Source: Variovorax sp. SG517 (GTDB lineage Bacteria; Pseudomonadota; Gammaproteobacteria; Burkholderiales; Burkholderiaceae_C). From it: 64,000 nt of DNA. Under the pieces are notes generated by a model, which was given only the letters and a program-made list of their open reading frames with translations, had not been told where the DNA came from and made no database searches. Where the stretch lies: the NCBI RefSeq assembly GCF_013376045.1, contig NZ_JABMJG010000004.1, forward strand, positions 620,001 through 684,000, written 5' to 3'. A program made the translations under genes and the position numbers. This document shows, piece by piece, positions 1 through 7,698 of the stretch (position 1 is the stretch's first letter; every line of letters begins with the position of its first letter).

Positions 1-977
1 AGCCGCTTGAACACCAGACCTTCGCGCGAGGTCTCCGGATTCAGCGACGGCCCTTCGGCATACGCCAGCACCTCGGCGATCGATCCGCCGAAGCGGTCGA
101 GCGCGGTCACTTCGAGCAAAGGCACGGTGCGCACGGTGGCTCCCAGCGCGCGCAGCGAGTCGACGACGGCGCGGCGCTCTTCCATTCCGCAGTAGCCGCC
201 GCGATCGATGTCGAACACATCGAAGACGTGGAACTGCTGGCCGCGCAGCTTTTCCGGGTTGCCCTGGATGCCTTCGCCGATGATTTCTCCCTGGAGCGCC
301 ACGTTGCGGCCCAGCGCCGCGAGCGCTTCCAGCAGGCGATCTTCCCGCGCCACCCGCCAAAGGCTATTGCCCGGGGTTTCACGCAGCTGCCAGTTGCGTC
401 CGCAGATGCCGACGGCACCTGCGTTGTGGAACGCGGTCATGCTCGATCCGTCGAGCTTGACCGTGACTTCGAACGCAAGCCCGTCATTCGCTGCAAGCAC
501 TTCCGGAAGGTTCTGGATGCGCTCTTGGTCGGTCTTGGCGATGAAGGAAGGGAATGCACCCTCCACCTCGCCCGACAGGCAGGCCGGGATCACCGGCTCC
601 CACTTGTCGATGCCGAGCAGTTGCGCCCAGTCGCGCTGGCGCAGCGCCGGATCGGCCAGCGCGAGCGCGTCGATTTCCGGGAACTGCGACAGCGGCAGGA
701 TCAGCCCTTGCGAGATCTGTCCACGCAGCTTCATCGTGCGTAGCCGCACGCCGCGTTGTTCGTTCCAGGTGATCGCGGCCTTCTCGAGGAAGGCGAAGCG
801 CGGATCGTCGAGTGGCAGGAACGAGTCGATCTCGAAGAAGACGCAGCGGTCGCCGACGGCGAACTCGCCCTTCTTGATCACGACGGTCCAGCCTTCGACG
901 ACTGCGCATTCGATGGCGTCGGCCCCGGGAATGGGGCGGACTATGTCGACGGTGCGGATGGTGACTAGCTTGCGCAT
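1..977 (-). CDS. RNA ligase, DRB0094/Rnl5 type (3' end cut by window edge)
   Basis: ATP-dependent RNA ligase that would seal 3'-OH/5'-phosphate nicks in RNA. The frame reads from ATG at 977 through 325 codons with no stop before the window edge. An OB-like N-terminal module (about residues 1-130) precedes the nucleotidyltransferase core. Motif I is KLDGSS with nucleophile Lys174, a motif III-like stretch lies near residues 250-258, and motif IV is EGLVFK near 319-324. Motif V should lie just outside the window, so perhaps 20 residues are missing. GGGAG sits 10 nt before the ATG. This architecture matches the Deinococcus DraRnl clade. An intrinsic terminator lies 33 nt upstream, so it is probably transcribed separately from the fahA operon. 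Confidence 0.85.
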   Translation of the reverse strand, partial: MRKLVTIRTVDIVRPIPGADAIECAVVEGWTVVIKKGEFAVGDRCVFFEIDSFLPLDDPRFAFLEKAAITWNEQRGVRLRTMKLRGQISQGLILPLSQFPEIDALALADPALRQRDWAQLLGIDKWEPVIPACLSGEVEGAFPSFIAKTDQERIQNLPEVLAANDGLAFEVTVKLDGSSMTAFHNAGAVGICGRNWQLRETPGNSLWRVAREDRLLEALAALGRNVALQGEIIGEGIQGNPEKLRGQQFHVFDVFDIDRGGYCGMEERRAVVDSLRALGATVRTVPLLEVTALDRFGGSIAEVLAYAEGPSLNPETSREGLVFKR

Positions 978-1010
978 GGTTGTTTTCTCCCTGTGATTGA
1001 TGGTGACGAA

Positions 1011-1051
1011 AAAGAAAAGAGGCCCGGAACCATTCGGTGTCCGGGCCTCTT
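1011..1051 (-). terminator. Rho-independent terminator
   Basis: The 12-bp arms AAGAGGCCCGGA and TCCGGGCCTCTT (1017-1028 and 1040-1051) enclose an 11-nt loop. On the minus strand the hairpin is followed by a TTTTCTTTTTC tract. It lies after the possible small ORF at 1078-1218 and 33 nt before the RNA ligase start, so it either ends upstream transcription or acts in the ligase leader. Confidence 0.85.
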
Positions 1052-1077
1052 CGAAAAGAGTTCTGAAGAGCTGCGCG

Positions 1078-1218
1078 CTACGCGCCGACTCCACCCGGTG
1101 AGGCCTGATTGCCCGTCTGCTCCTGGCCGATTGCATGGCCCATGGCGTACGCAAACGCGTGACCCGATGTTGGGCGCGCGTTGCCGACGTTCTTGGCGAT
1201 GACTTTTGTGGTGGTCAC
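1078..1218 (-). CDS. possible small protein, 46 aa
   Basis: A GTG-started frame of 46 codons fills part of the gap between fahA and the terminator. It starts VTTTKVIAKNVGNARPTSG and ends in a Gly-rich tail, with stop TAG at 1078-1080, 27 nt before the terminator stem. No good ribosome binding site is visible, only a weak GAAAG, and I recognise no family. The protein would be soluble, with a central His/Ala-rich stretch. The position just before a terminator favours a real transcript, but the coding claim is weak. Confidence 0.3.
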   Translation of the reverse strand: MTTTKVIAKNVGNARPTSGHAFAYAMGHAIGQEQTGNQASPGGVGA

Positions 1219-1319
1219 GGAATGGCTTTCGGATGGATGCGGATTGTTTCTCGCTTTATCGGAGAACTTGCAGCGAGGCCGCGAAGGGAGCCGGACTGTA
1301 AAGAGTGTTTATGCGTGCG

Positions 1320-2645
1320 TCAACCCCTGGCCGCCAACACCGTCCCCCGGCTCTCTCCAAACCCGATGCGCGCATGCCCCGGCTTCTCGCACCAGCCGCG
1401 CAGCAGCACCGCGTCGCCGTCTTCCATGAAGCCGCGCTGCTCGCCGTTGGCCAGCTTCACCGGGCTTTGCCCCGCGCGCGTCAGCTCGATGATCGCGCCG
1501 GCTTCGCCCTCGCCGGGGCCGGAGATCGTGCCGCTGCCGAACAGGTCGCCCGGGTTCAGGCTGCAGCCGCCCACGGTGTGGTGCGCCACCATCTGCGCGA
1601 CGGTCCAGTACTGGTGCCGGAAGCTGGTCGATGAAAGCCGCGACGCTCCGGTCTTTTCCTTGCGGGCTTTCTCGCTTTCGAGCCAGACCTCCAGCCGGAT
1701 GTCGATCGCGCCGCTCTCGCGGTTCGCTGCATGCTCCAGGTAAGGCAGCGGCTGGGGCTCGTTCGACGGGCGCGTCCATGCCTGCCGGTAGGGCGCGAGC
1801 GCTTCCATCGTCACGATCCACGGCGAGATCGTAGTCGCGAAGTTTTTCGCGAGGAAAGGCCCGAGCGGCGCCATTTCCCAGAACTGGATGTCGCGCGCCG
1901 ACCAGTCGTTGAGCAGGCAAATGCCGAAGATGTGTTCTTCCGCGCGTTCGAGCGGAATCGCATCGCCCTGCGCGTTGCCCTTGCCGATCCACACGCCGAG
2001 CTCCAGCTCGTAGTCGAGCCGCGCACAGGCCTGGTACGTAGGCGCCCTAGCGCCCGGGGCCATCGCCTGTCCCATCGGCCGGTGGAAGCGCTGGCCGCTC
2101 ACGCCGATGGTCGACACGCGCCCGTGGTACGCGATCGGGATCCAGCGGAAGTTGGGCGTCACGTCGCCATCGGGGTTCATCAAGCGGCTGATGTTCAGCG
2201 CGTGGTCGATCGAGGTGTAGAAGTCGGTGTAGTCGCCGATGCGCGCGGGCACTGTGTATTCGACGTCGGCCTGCGGCACGAGGCATCCGCGCACGGCCTG
2301 CACCGCGGCGATGGGCGAGTCGTTCTTCAGCAACTCGAAAAGCGCGTGGCGCAGCGCTTTCCAAGCGCCGTTGCCGAGTGCGAAGAAGTCGTTGAGCGCC
2401 GGCAGCGCGGCTGCGTTCGCGGCGTCGAGCGCGAGGCCGTCGAGCTGCTGCTTCGTGACCAGCGCGGCCAGGTCCAGCACTTGGTCGCCGATCGCGACAC
2501 CGCCGCGGAATGCCTCGGCGCTCCCGGCGCGGCGGAACACCGCATGCGGCAGGTTCTGGATCGGGAAATCGCTGTCCGGCGCATTGGCCGATTCGACCCA
2601 GCTGCGCGCGTGAACGTCGTGCGTGTGGTTGAGTTCGATGCTCAT
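1320..2645 (-). CDS. fahA: fumarylacetoacetase
   Basis: Hydrolyses 4-fumarylacetoacetate to fumarate and acetoacetate, the last step of homogentisate/tyrosine breakdown. It is 441 aa, full length for the family. The recognisable blocks are present: DFYTS with the following histidine, PIAYHGR, the DYELELG pair of metal-binding acids, LLNDWSARDIQFWE, and GSGTISGP near the C-terminus. It is the last gene of the TetR-headed operon, 10 nt after the cyclase-family gene. Its product acetoacetate is the substrate of the divergently encoded acetoacetyl-CoA synthetase at 7699. No homogentisate dioxygenase or maleylacetoacetate isomerase lies beside it, which is unusual. Confidence 0.93.
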   Translation of the reverse strand: MSIELNHTHDVHARSWVESANAPDSDFPIQNLPHAVFRRAGSAEAFRGGVAIGDQVLDLAALVTKQQLDGLALDAANAAALPALNDFFALGNGAWKALRHALFELLKNDSPIAAVQAVRGCLVPQADVEYTVPARIGDYTDFYTSIDHALNISRLMNPDGDVTPNFRWIPIAYHGRVSTIGVSGQRFHRPMGQAMAPGARAPTYQACARLDYELELGVWIGKGNAQGDAIPLERAEEHIFGICLLNDWSARDIQFWEMAPLGPFLAKNFATTISPWIVTMEALAPYRQAWTRPSNEPQPLPYLEHAANRESGAIDIRLEVWLESEKARKEKTGASRLSSTSFRHQYWTVAQMVAHHTVGGCSLNPGDLFGSGTISGPGEGEAGAIIELTRAGQSPVKLANGEQRGFMEDGDAVLLRGWCEKPGHARIGFGESRGTVLAARG

Positions 2646-2655
2646 CGGCGCGACC

Positions 2656-3462
2656 TCATGCCGAAGCCATCAGCGCGTCGTCGAAGATCGCGACCGCGCG
2701 CGTCCAGCCGGCCGAGGCGCCGCGGATCTTGTGCGGGAAGCAGCTGATGTAGAAGCCCGTGGGCGGCAGCACTTCCAGGTTGTGCAGCTTCTCTATGTGG
2801 CAGTAGCCGATGTCGCGGCCGGCCTTGTGGCCTTCCCAGATCAGCGAGGCGTCGTGCGTCTCGCCGTACTTCTTCGCGGTGTGCACGAAGGGCGCGTCCC
2901 AGCTCCATGCGTCGGTGCCCGTGAGGCGCACGCCGCGCTCCAGCAGGTACATCGTCGCCTCGTAGCCCATGCCCGCGCCGGCCGATACGTAGTCGGGGTT
3001 GCCGTAGCGCGAGCCGGCGCGCGTGTTGACCACCACGATCTCCAGCGGGCTCAGCGTGTGGCCGATGCGCTTGAGCTCGGCCTCGACGTCCGCGGCGGTC
3101 ACCACGTAGCCGTCGGCGAAGTGGCGGAAGTCGAGCTTCACGCCGGGCTGGAAGCACCATTCGAGCGGCACGTCGTGAATCGCGATGGCGGGCTTCTTCT
3201 CGCCCAGCGCCTTGTCCATGGTCGAGTGGAAGTGATAGGGCGCATCGAGGTGCGTGCCATTGTGCGTCGACAGTTGCACCAGCTCCACCGCCCAGCCTTC
3301 GCCGTCGGGCAAGTCTTCCTTCTTGAGGCCGGGAAAGAAGGGCTCGATCTGCTCGTACGTTTGCTCGTGCGTGAAGTACTGGATCTTCGGCGCGAAGGCC
3401 GGCGGGTCGGAGAGCACGTCGTTTTCGAGAAAGATCGAGAGGTCGACGAATTTGCGTGGCAT
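2656..3462 (-). CDS. cyclase-family metal hydrolase (kynurenine formamidase-like)
   Basis: Member of the cyclase/kynurenine formamidase family (268 aa). The metal-binding signature is clear: His67, then NGTHLDAPYHF with His71, Asp73 and His77. Family members hydrolyse amides, lactones or other carbonyl compounds; the substrate here cannot be read from sequence. It sits between the ABC permease genes and fahA, all on one strand, so it probably prepares a ring-derived intermediate for FahA. Kynurenine formamidase itself is less likely because no other kynurenine gene is present. Confidence 0.8.
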   Translation of the reverse strand: MPRKFVDLSIFLENDVLSDPPAFAPKIQYFTHEQTYEQIEPFFPGLKKEDLPDGEGWAVELVQLSTHNGTHLDAPYHFHSTMDKALGEKKPAIAIHDVPLEWCFQPGVKLDFRHFADGYVVTAADVEAELKRIGHTLSPLEIVVVNTRAGSRYGNPDYVSAGAGMGYEATMYLLERGVRLTGTDAWSWDAPFVHTAKKYGETHDASLIWEGHKAGRDIGYCHIEKLHNLEVLPPTGFYISCFPHKIRGASAGWTRAVAIFDDALMASA

Positions 3463-3504
3463 GGGAACTCCTTGTGGGTGTACGTTTTGGAGAAGACGGA
3501 GGAT

Positions 3505-4290
3505 TCAGGGACGCTGCCAACGCAGCAGCCGTTGTTCAGCAAAGGCCAACAGCGCATTGCTCACGAAGCCGATCAGCCCCAGCAGCACGATGCCCGCGAA
3601 CAGGTCGCTCGCCCGGAAGGCGCGCGCCGCCAGCAGGATGGCCTGCCCCAGGCCGCTTTGCGAGGCGATCATCTCGCCCACTACCGCGACGATCAGCGCG
3701 ATGGTCAGCGCGAGCCGCATGCCGGCGAGGATGTCGGGCATCGCGTTGGGCAGGCCCATCTTCCAGATGTACGCCGCGCGCGACATCTGCAGGCAGCGCG
3801 CCACTTCCGACAGGCGCGGCTCCACGGCCGCGAAGCCGTGCACCGTGGCCAGCAGCACCGGCCACATCGCCCCGAAGGCGACCACGAAAAGCACCATGCC
3901 CGGGTTCAGCCCGAAGATGGAGATGGCCAGCGGCAGCAGCGCCGAGGCGGGCAGGGGGCGGATGAACTCGAGCGTGGGCTGCACCCATGCGCGCACCGAT
4001 GGCGACACGCCGATGGCCGCGCCCAGCAGCACGCCGAAGAGCGAGGCCAGCAGCCAGCCTTCGATCATCCGGCCCACGGTGGCGCGCGTGAAGCCGAGCA
4101 GCTCGCCGCGGCCATTGCCGCTTCCCGAAAGATTCAGTCCTTCGAGCAGGCTCGCGAAGGTAGCCTGCGGCGTCGGCAGGAACACGCGGCTCACCCAGCC
4201 CGCGTTGCTCGCGATCCACCACAGCGCGACGAGCGAGAGCAGCACGCCCAGCGATCCGACCCTGTAGAGGCCGATGCGGCTGTCGTTCAT
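3505..4290 (-). CDS. ABC transporter permease (nitrate/sulfonate/taurine-like)
   Basis: Inner-membrane permease of 261 aa with about six hydrophobic helices. The EAA-type loop near residues 160-190 (VEPRLSEVARCLQMSRA...GLPNAMPDI) marks the SsuC/TauC family. The ATG at 4288-4290 overlaps the stop of the preceding permease (ATGA), indicating translational coupling. It is the second of two permeases in this transporter, so the channel is probably a heterodimer. The substrate is likely the aromatic compound or precursor handled by the cyclase and FahA, by operon context only. Confidence 0.88.
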   Translation of the reverse strand: MNDSRIGLYRVGSLGVLLSLVALWWIASNAGWVSRVFLPTPQATFASLLEGLNLSGSGNGRGELLGFTRATVGRMIEGWLLASLFGVLLGAAIGVSPSVRAWVQPTLEFIRPLPASALLPLAISIFGLNPGMVLFVVAFGAMWPVLLATVHGFAAVEPRLSEVARCLQMSRAAYIWKMGLPNAMPDILAGMRLALTIALIVAVVGEMIASQSGLGQAILLAARAFRASDLFAGIVLLGLIGFVSNALLAFAEQRLLRWQRP

Positions 4291-5057
4291 GACGGCACCC
4301 CCATGCGCCGCGACACGGCGCGCTGCAGCATCAGCATGCCCGCGTTGACCGCGAAGCCCACGACGCCGATCCAGCCCAGCCAGGCGAGCATCAGCGCCGG
4401 GTCGAAGCTCTGCTGCGCAATCATCATCGCGTAGCCCATGCCGTTCGGGTTGGCCGCGATCTCCACCGTCACTGCCACCACCAGTGCCACCGCCACGCCG
4501 AGGCGCAATGCGACGAAGAGGCGCGGCACGATGGCCGGCAGCACGATCTTGAAGGCCCGCTCTCGCGCCGAGAGCCCTAGCACGCGGCTGACTTCGAGCA
4601 GGCGCGGCTCCACCTGCTGCACCGCCGCCTGCACCATCACCAGCAGCGGCCAGAAGGTGGCGAAGGCGACGATGGCCAGTTCCATGCGCACGCCGAAGCC
4701 GAAGGCCAGCATCGCCAGCGGAATCAGCGCGACCGAAGGCACGGGCCGAAGCACTTCGATGGAAACCGAGCCGAGCTGCGCCGCACGGCGCGAGAGGCCG
4801 AGCGCCACGCCCAGTGCGATGCCGAGCACCGCGCCCAGCAGCAGCCCGAGCGCGGCGGTGCCCAGCGTGAAGCCGGTGGCCGTCCAGAGCGAGCCGTCCA
4901 TGGCGGCGCCCACGAAAGCCTTCGCTGCGGCGCTGGGCGGCGCGAGCGCATCGCTGCCAAGGGCCGCCGCGCGCCGCGCATACCACTCGAAGGCGCCGAC
5001 CAGCAGCGCGGGGAACACCCACGGCCGCAGCCAGCGCAAGAGGCGGCCGTCAGTCAT
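4287..5057 (-). CDS. ABC transporter permease (nitrate/sulfonate/taurine-like)
   Basis: Partner permease of 256 aa with hydrophobic segments from about residue 12 onwards. The EAA loop (VEPRLLEVSRVLGLSARERAF) lies near residues 150-170 and docks the ATPase. Its start overlaps the end of the ATPase gene by 8 nt and its stop overlaps the next permease start. Two non-identical permeases with one ATPase and one binding protein is a known arrangement for this NMT1/SsuBCA-like class. Confidence 0.88.
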   Translation of the reverse strand: MTDGRLLRWLRPWVFPALLVGAFEWYARRAAALGSDALAPPSAAAKAFVGAAMDGSLWTATGFTLGTAALGLLLGAVLGIALGVALGLSRRAAQLGSVSIEVLRPVPSVALIPLAMLAFGFGVRMELAIVAFATFWPLLVMVQAAVQQVEPRLLEVSRVLGLSARERAFKIVLPAIVPRLFVALRLGVAVALVVAVTVEIAANPNGMGYAMMIAQQSFDPALMLAWLGWIGVVGFAVNAGMLMLQRAVSRRMGVPS

Positions 5058-5907
5058 GGCCCTGCTCGATGAAGGCGAAGAGTTCGCGGCGCAAGTGCAG
5101 GTATTCCGGATGCTCCTTGGTCGAGAGCTGGTCGCGCGGGCGCGGGATCTTCACGTCGATCATCCGCGCGAGGCTGGGCCTGCCCGGCCCCGGGTTGGCC
5201 TGCAGCGCGATCACGCGGTCGCCGAGGTAGATGGCTTCCTCCAGGTCGTGCGTGACGAAGAGGACGGTGAGCCCATCCTCGCGCACCAGCCGCGCGAGCT
5301 CGTCCTGCAGGCTCTGGCGCGTGAGCGCGTCGAGCGCGCCGAAGGGCTCGTCCATCATCATCAGCTCGGGCTTCTGCGCGAGGCAGCGGGCGATCTGCGC
5401 GCGCTGCTGCATGCCGCCCGACAGCTGCACCGGAAACTTGTGCGCGTGCTTCGCGAGGCCGACCTTGCCGAGCACGTCGGCGATGCGCGGTGCACGCTCC
5501 ACGGAGGGCACGCCGGCCGCTTCGAGCGCGAGGCTCACGTTGCCTTCCACCGTGCGCCAGGGCAGCAGCGCGCGGCCGTAGTCCTGGAACACGAAGGCCA
5601 CTTCGCGCGAAGGCTCGGTCATCTTCACGCCATTGCGCCGCACCTCGCCCGCGCTGGCCGTGACCAGCCCGCTGGCCGCGCGCAGCAGCGTGGTCTTGCC
5701 GCAGCCGCTGGGGCCGACGATGCAGACGAACTCGCCGCGCGCCACGTCGAACGAGGTGGGCGAAAGAATCTCGCGCCCGCCGAGGCGGATGGTCACGCCG
5801 TCGAAGCGCAGGAAAGGCGTGGCATGCGCCGCGGTGCCGGCCGGTGCGTGGAAGGCGCCCGGCTGCAATGCAGCGCGCGCGGTGAGCGGGGCGGGTGCTG
5901 CGATCAC
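5050..5907 (-). CDS. ABC transporter ATP-binding protein
   Basis: ATPase of the importer, 285 aa. It carries Walker A GPSGCGKTT, Q-loop VFQDYGRALLPWR, signature LSGGMQQRAQIARC, Walker B LMMMDEPFGALD and an H-loop histidine in FVTHDLEEA. The GTG start at 5905-5907 overlaps the stop of the binding-protein gene (GTGA), which is why I prefer it to longer readings into the upstream gene. An N-terminal extension of about 30 residues precedes the ATPase fold. The family resembles SsuB/TauB. Confidence 0.9.
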   Translation of the reverse strand: MIAAPAPLTARAALQPGAFHAPAGTAAHATPFLRFDGVTIRLGGREILSPTSFDVARGEFVCIVGPSGCGKTTLLRAASGLVTASAGEVRRNGVKMTEPSREVAFVFQDYGRALLPWRTVEGNVSLALEAAGVPSVERAPRIADVLGKVGLAKHAHKFPVQLSGGMQQRAQIARCLAQKPELMMMDEPFGALDALTRQSLQDELARLVREDGLTVLFVTHDLEEAIYLGDRVIALQANPGPGRPSLARMIDVKIPRPRDQLSTKEHPEYLHLRRELFAFIEQGHD

Positions 5908-6848
5908 TTCGCCACCAGCTTTGCCACGTCGATGTTCGTCTTGAGCATCTCCTGCTCCTTCATCAGCCCGGTCCAGTAGGAAAGCTGCTTGTCGGTTACC
6001 ACGGGGCCGGGCGGCGAGACCTGCACCTTGGCGAGCACTTCGGGCGGCAGCTTGATGTATTTGCCGATGGATGCGCGCACCTTGGCATCGTTCTTCGGCT
6101 GCTGCATGAACGCAGCCGCTTCGACCAGCGACTCGCGGAAGGCGCGCGCCGCCGCCGGGTTCTTCGCCACCCACTCGCGCTTGGCCGCGTGCACGATGGT
6201 CTGGTTGTTCTCCGGCAGGAAGGTCGAGTAGTACGAGGCCACGTAGCCCGCGCCGCTCTCGGTGATGCGGCTCATGAACGGGTCGGCCGACACCACCGCG
6301 TCGACCGAGCCGCCGCGCAGCAGGTCGGCGTGCTGCGGGAATGCGGCCTCGACGAAGTTGACCTTGCGGTAGTCCACGCCGCTGTCCTTCAGCCATGCGC
6401 GGAAGGTCACGTGCAGGAAGGCGCCCAGGCCCGGCACGCCGATCTTCTTGCCCACGCAGTCCTGCGCGCTCTTGATGCCCGAGCCCGCGCGCGCCACCAG
6501 GCCGAAGCCGGTGATGGTCTTCGAGGTGAGGCCGCCGCCGGCCACCAGCACCAGGTCGAGCCCGCCGTCCACCGCCTGCAGGAACACCGAGGGCGTGGGG
6601 CCGCCGATCTGCAGCGAATCGGACTGCAGTGCCGCCGGGATGGTCGAGTTCAGCGGAATGAACTTCAGCTCCACGTCGAGGCCGCGCTTCTTGAAGTAGC
6701 CCTCCTCGGCGGCCACGAACACCGATGCGAAGTCGGTCACGGCCGTATAGCCGAACACGATCTTCGTGGTGGACTGTGCGCGCGAAGGCAGCGCCGCGGC
6801 AGCCGACGCCGCGGCGAGCGCCGACAGCAGGGTGCGTCGTTTCATCAT
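5904..6848 (-). CDS. ABC transporter substrate-binding protein, NMT1/THI5-like
   Basis: Periplasmic binding protein of 314 aa. The N-terminus MMKRRTLLSALAAASAAA ending in SRAQ is a signal peptide (twin arginine residues are present, but a Sec signal is equally possible). The body has the NMT1/SsuA fold pattern, with VFVAAEEGYFKKRGLDVEL near residues 43-60. It supplies substrate to the two permeases downstream. Its ATG overlaps the stop of the TetR gene, so regulator and transporter are coupled. The ligand is unknown. Confidence 0.88.
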   Translation of the reverse strand: MMKRRTLLSALAAASAAAALPSRAQSTTKIVFGYTAVTDFASVFVAAEEGYFKKRGLDVELKFIPLNSTIPAALQSDSLQIGGPTPSVFLQAVDGGLDLVLVAGGGLTSKTITGFGLVARAGSGIKSAQDCVGKKIGVPGLGAFLHVTFRAWLKDSGVDYRKVNFVEAAFPQHADLLRGGSVDAVVSADPFMSRITESGAGYVASYYSTFLPENNQTIVHAAKREWVAKNPAAARAFRESLVEAAAFMQQPKNDAKVRASIGKYIKLPPEVLAKVQVSPPGPVVTDKQLSYWTGLMKEQEMLKTNIDVAKLVAK

Positions 6849-7597
6849 GTCTTCTGTCTCCTGGGGGTGGTTTTCTTCTGCGATGGCTTGGCGGCCTTCG
6901 GGCGCGGCAGCGCGGCGCGCAGGCCGCCGACGATGAAGTTCACCAGCATCGGTGCCACGGCCGGGTCGGCGCGCGTGTTCTCGCCGCGCGAGAGCCGTTC
7001 GATGCGGCTGTCGTTCAGGTGGTGCAGCAGCGAGCCCAGCGCGAACTGGTAGCCCCAGGCGGCCTGGCTGCGCGTGGCGTGCGGCATCGCAAGGTGCAGC
7101 GCGTCGATGTAGGCCTCGGCCAGCGGATCGAAGTAGGCGCGCAGCACGCGGTCGGCTTCCTCGGTGGCGTGGTAGAGCTCGCGCGCCACCAGCAGCGCGT
7201 AGTACTCGCCCTCGGCGCTCGCGCGCAGCGCCAGCACGGGCGCGGTGAAGGCGTCAATGATGCGCGGCAGCGTGCGCGCGTCATCGGGGTCGATGTTCAC
7301 GGCGGCCAGGCCCGCCAGCCGCGCCTCGATGGAATGGCCCCAGTGCTCGAAGATCGCGTGGAAGAGCTCGTGCTTCTGGCCGTAGTAGTAGCCCACCAGC
7401 GCCAGCGGAACGCCGGCCTCCTCGGCGATCTGGCGGATCGTCACCGCGTGGTAGCCGTGCTGCGAAAAAAGCTTCTCGGCCGCCAGCAGGATCGCCTGCT
7501 TGCGGTCGGGCCGCGCAGTCTCGATGGCGACTGCGGCGGCTGCCTGTGCCGGTGCGCGCGAGACCTGGCGCTTTGCGGTGGGTGTGCGGGTGCTCAT
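6845..7597 (-). CDS. TetR-family regulator heading the transporter/FahA operon
   Basis: TetR/AcrR-type repressor (250 aa). The helix-turn-helix lies in LFSQHGYHAVTIRQIAEEAGV...GYYYGQK. I use ATG 7597 (MSTRTPT) because an upstream in-frame start would place the operators inside the gene. The basic C-terminal tail ends in KKTTPRRQKT. It is the first gene of a seven-gene operon and diverges from acetoacetyl-CoA synthetase across 101 bp that hold two tandem palindromes, so it probably represses both directions until a pathway ligand binds. Confidence 0.85.
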   Translation of the reverse strand: MSTRTPTAKRQVSRAPAQAAAAVAIETARPDRKQAILLAAEKLFSQHGYHAVTIRQIAEEAGVPLALVGYYYGQKHELFHAIFEHWGHSIEARLAGLAAVNIDPDDARTLPRIIDAFTAPVLALRASAEGEYYALLVARELYHATEEADRVLRAYFDPLAEAYIDALHLAMPHATRSQAAWGYQFALGSLLHHLNDSRIERLSRGENTRADPAVAPMLVNFIVGGLRAALPRPKAAKPSQKKTTPRRQKT

Positions 7598-7606
7598 CGG
7601 GGGCGT

Positions 7607-7645
7607 ATTGAACGCTTGTACAAAAACATTGAACACGCGTACAAA
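7607..7645. promoter_or_regulatory. two tandem operator sites, probably for the TetR regulator
   Basis: The 18-bp sites at 7607-7624 and 7628-7645 read ATTGAAC-N4-GTACAAA in both copies; only the four central bases differ. Their start points are 21 bp apart, two helical turns. Each is an imperfect inverted repeat (TTGAAC/GTACAA). They lie 10 bp upstream of the tetR start and 54 bp upstream of the synthetase start. Confidence 0.65.
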
Positions 7646-7698
7646 CCCTGAGGTCAACCCTCATTGAGCACGGTCGTTCGCGGCGCTACGCTCGTGCA

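Noticed and set aside
1320..2645. Expected neighbour homogentisate dioxygenase next to fahA.
   Set aside because: No dioxygenase motif is present between 1 and 9702; absence is noted as part of the pathway finding.
2623..4434. A 603-codon plus-strand frame antisense to the cyclase and permease genes.
   Set aside because: Composition is Arg/Ala/Gly-rich and fits a GC-driven shadow of the real minus-strand genes, which have clear motifs.
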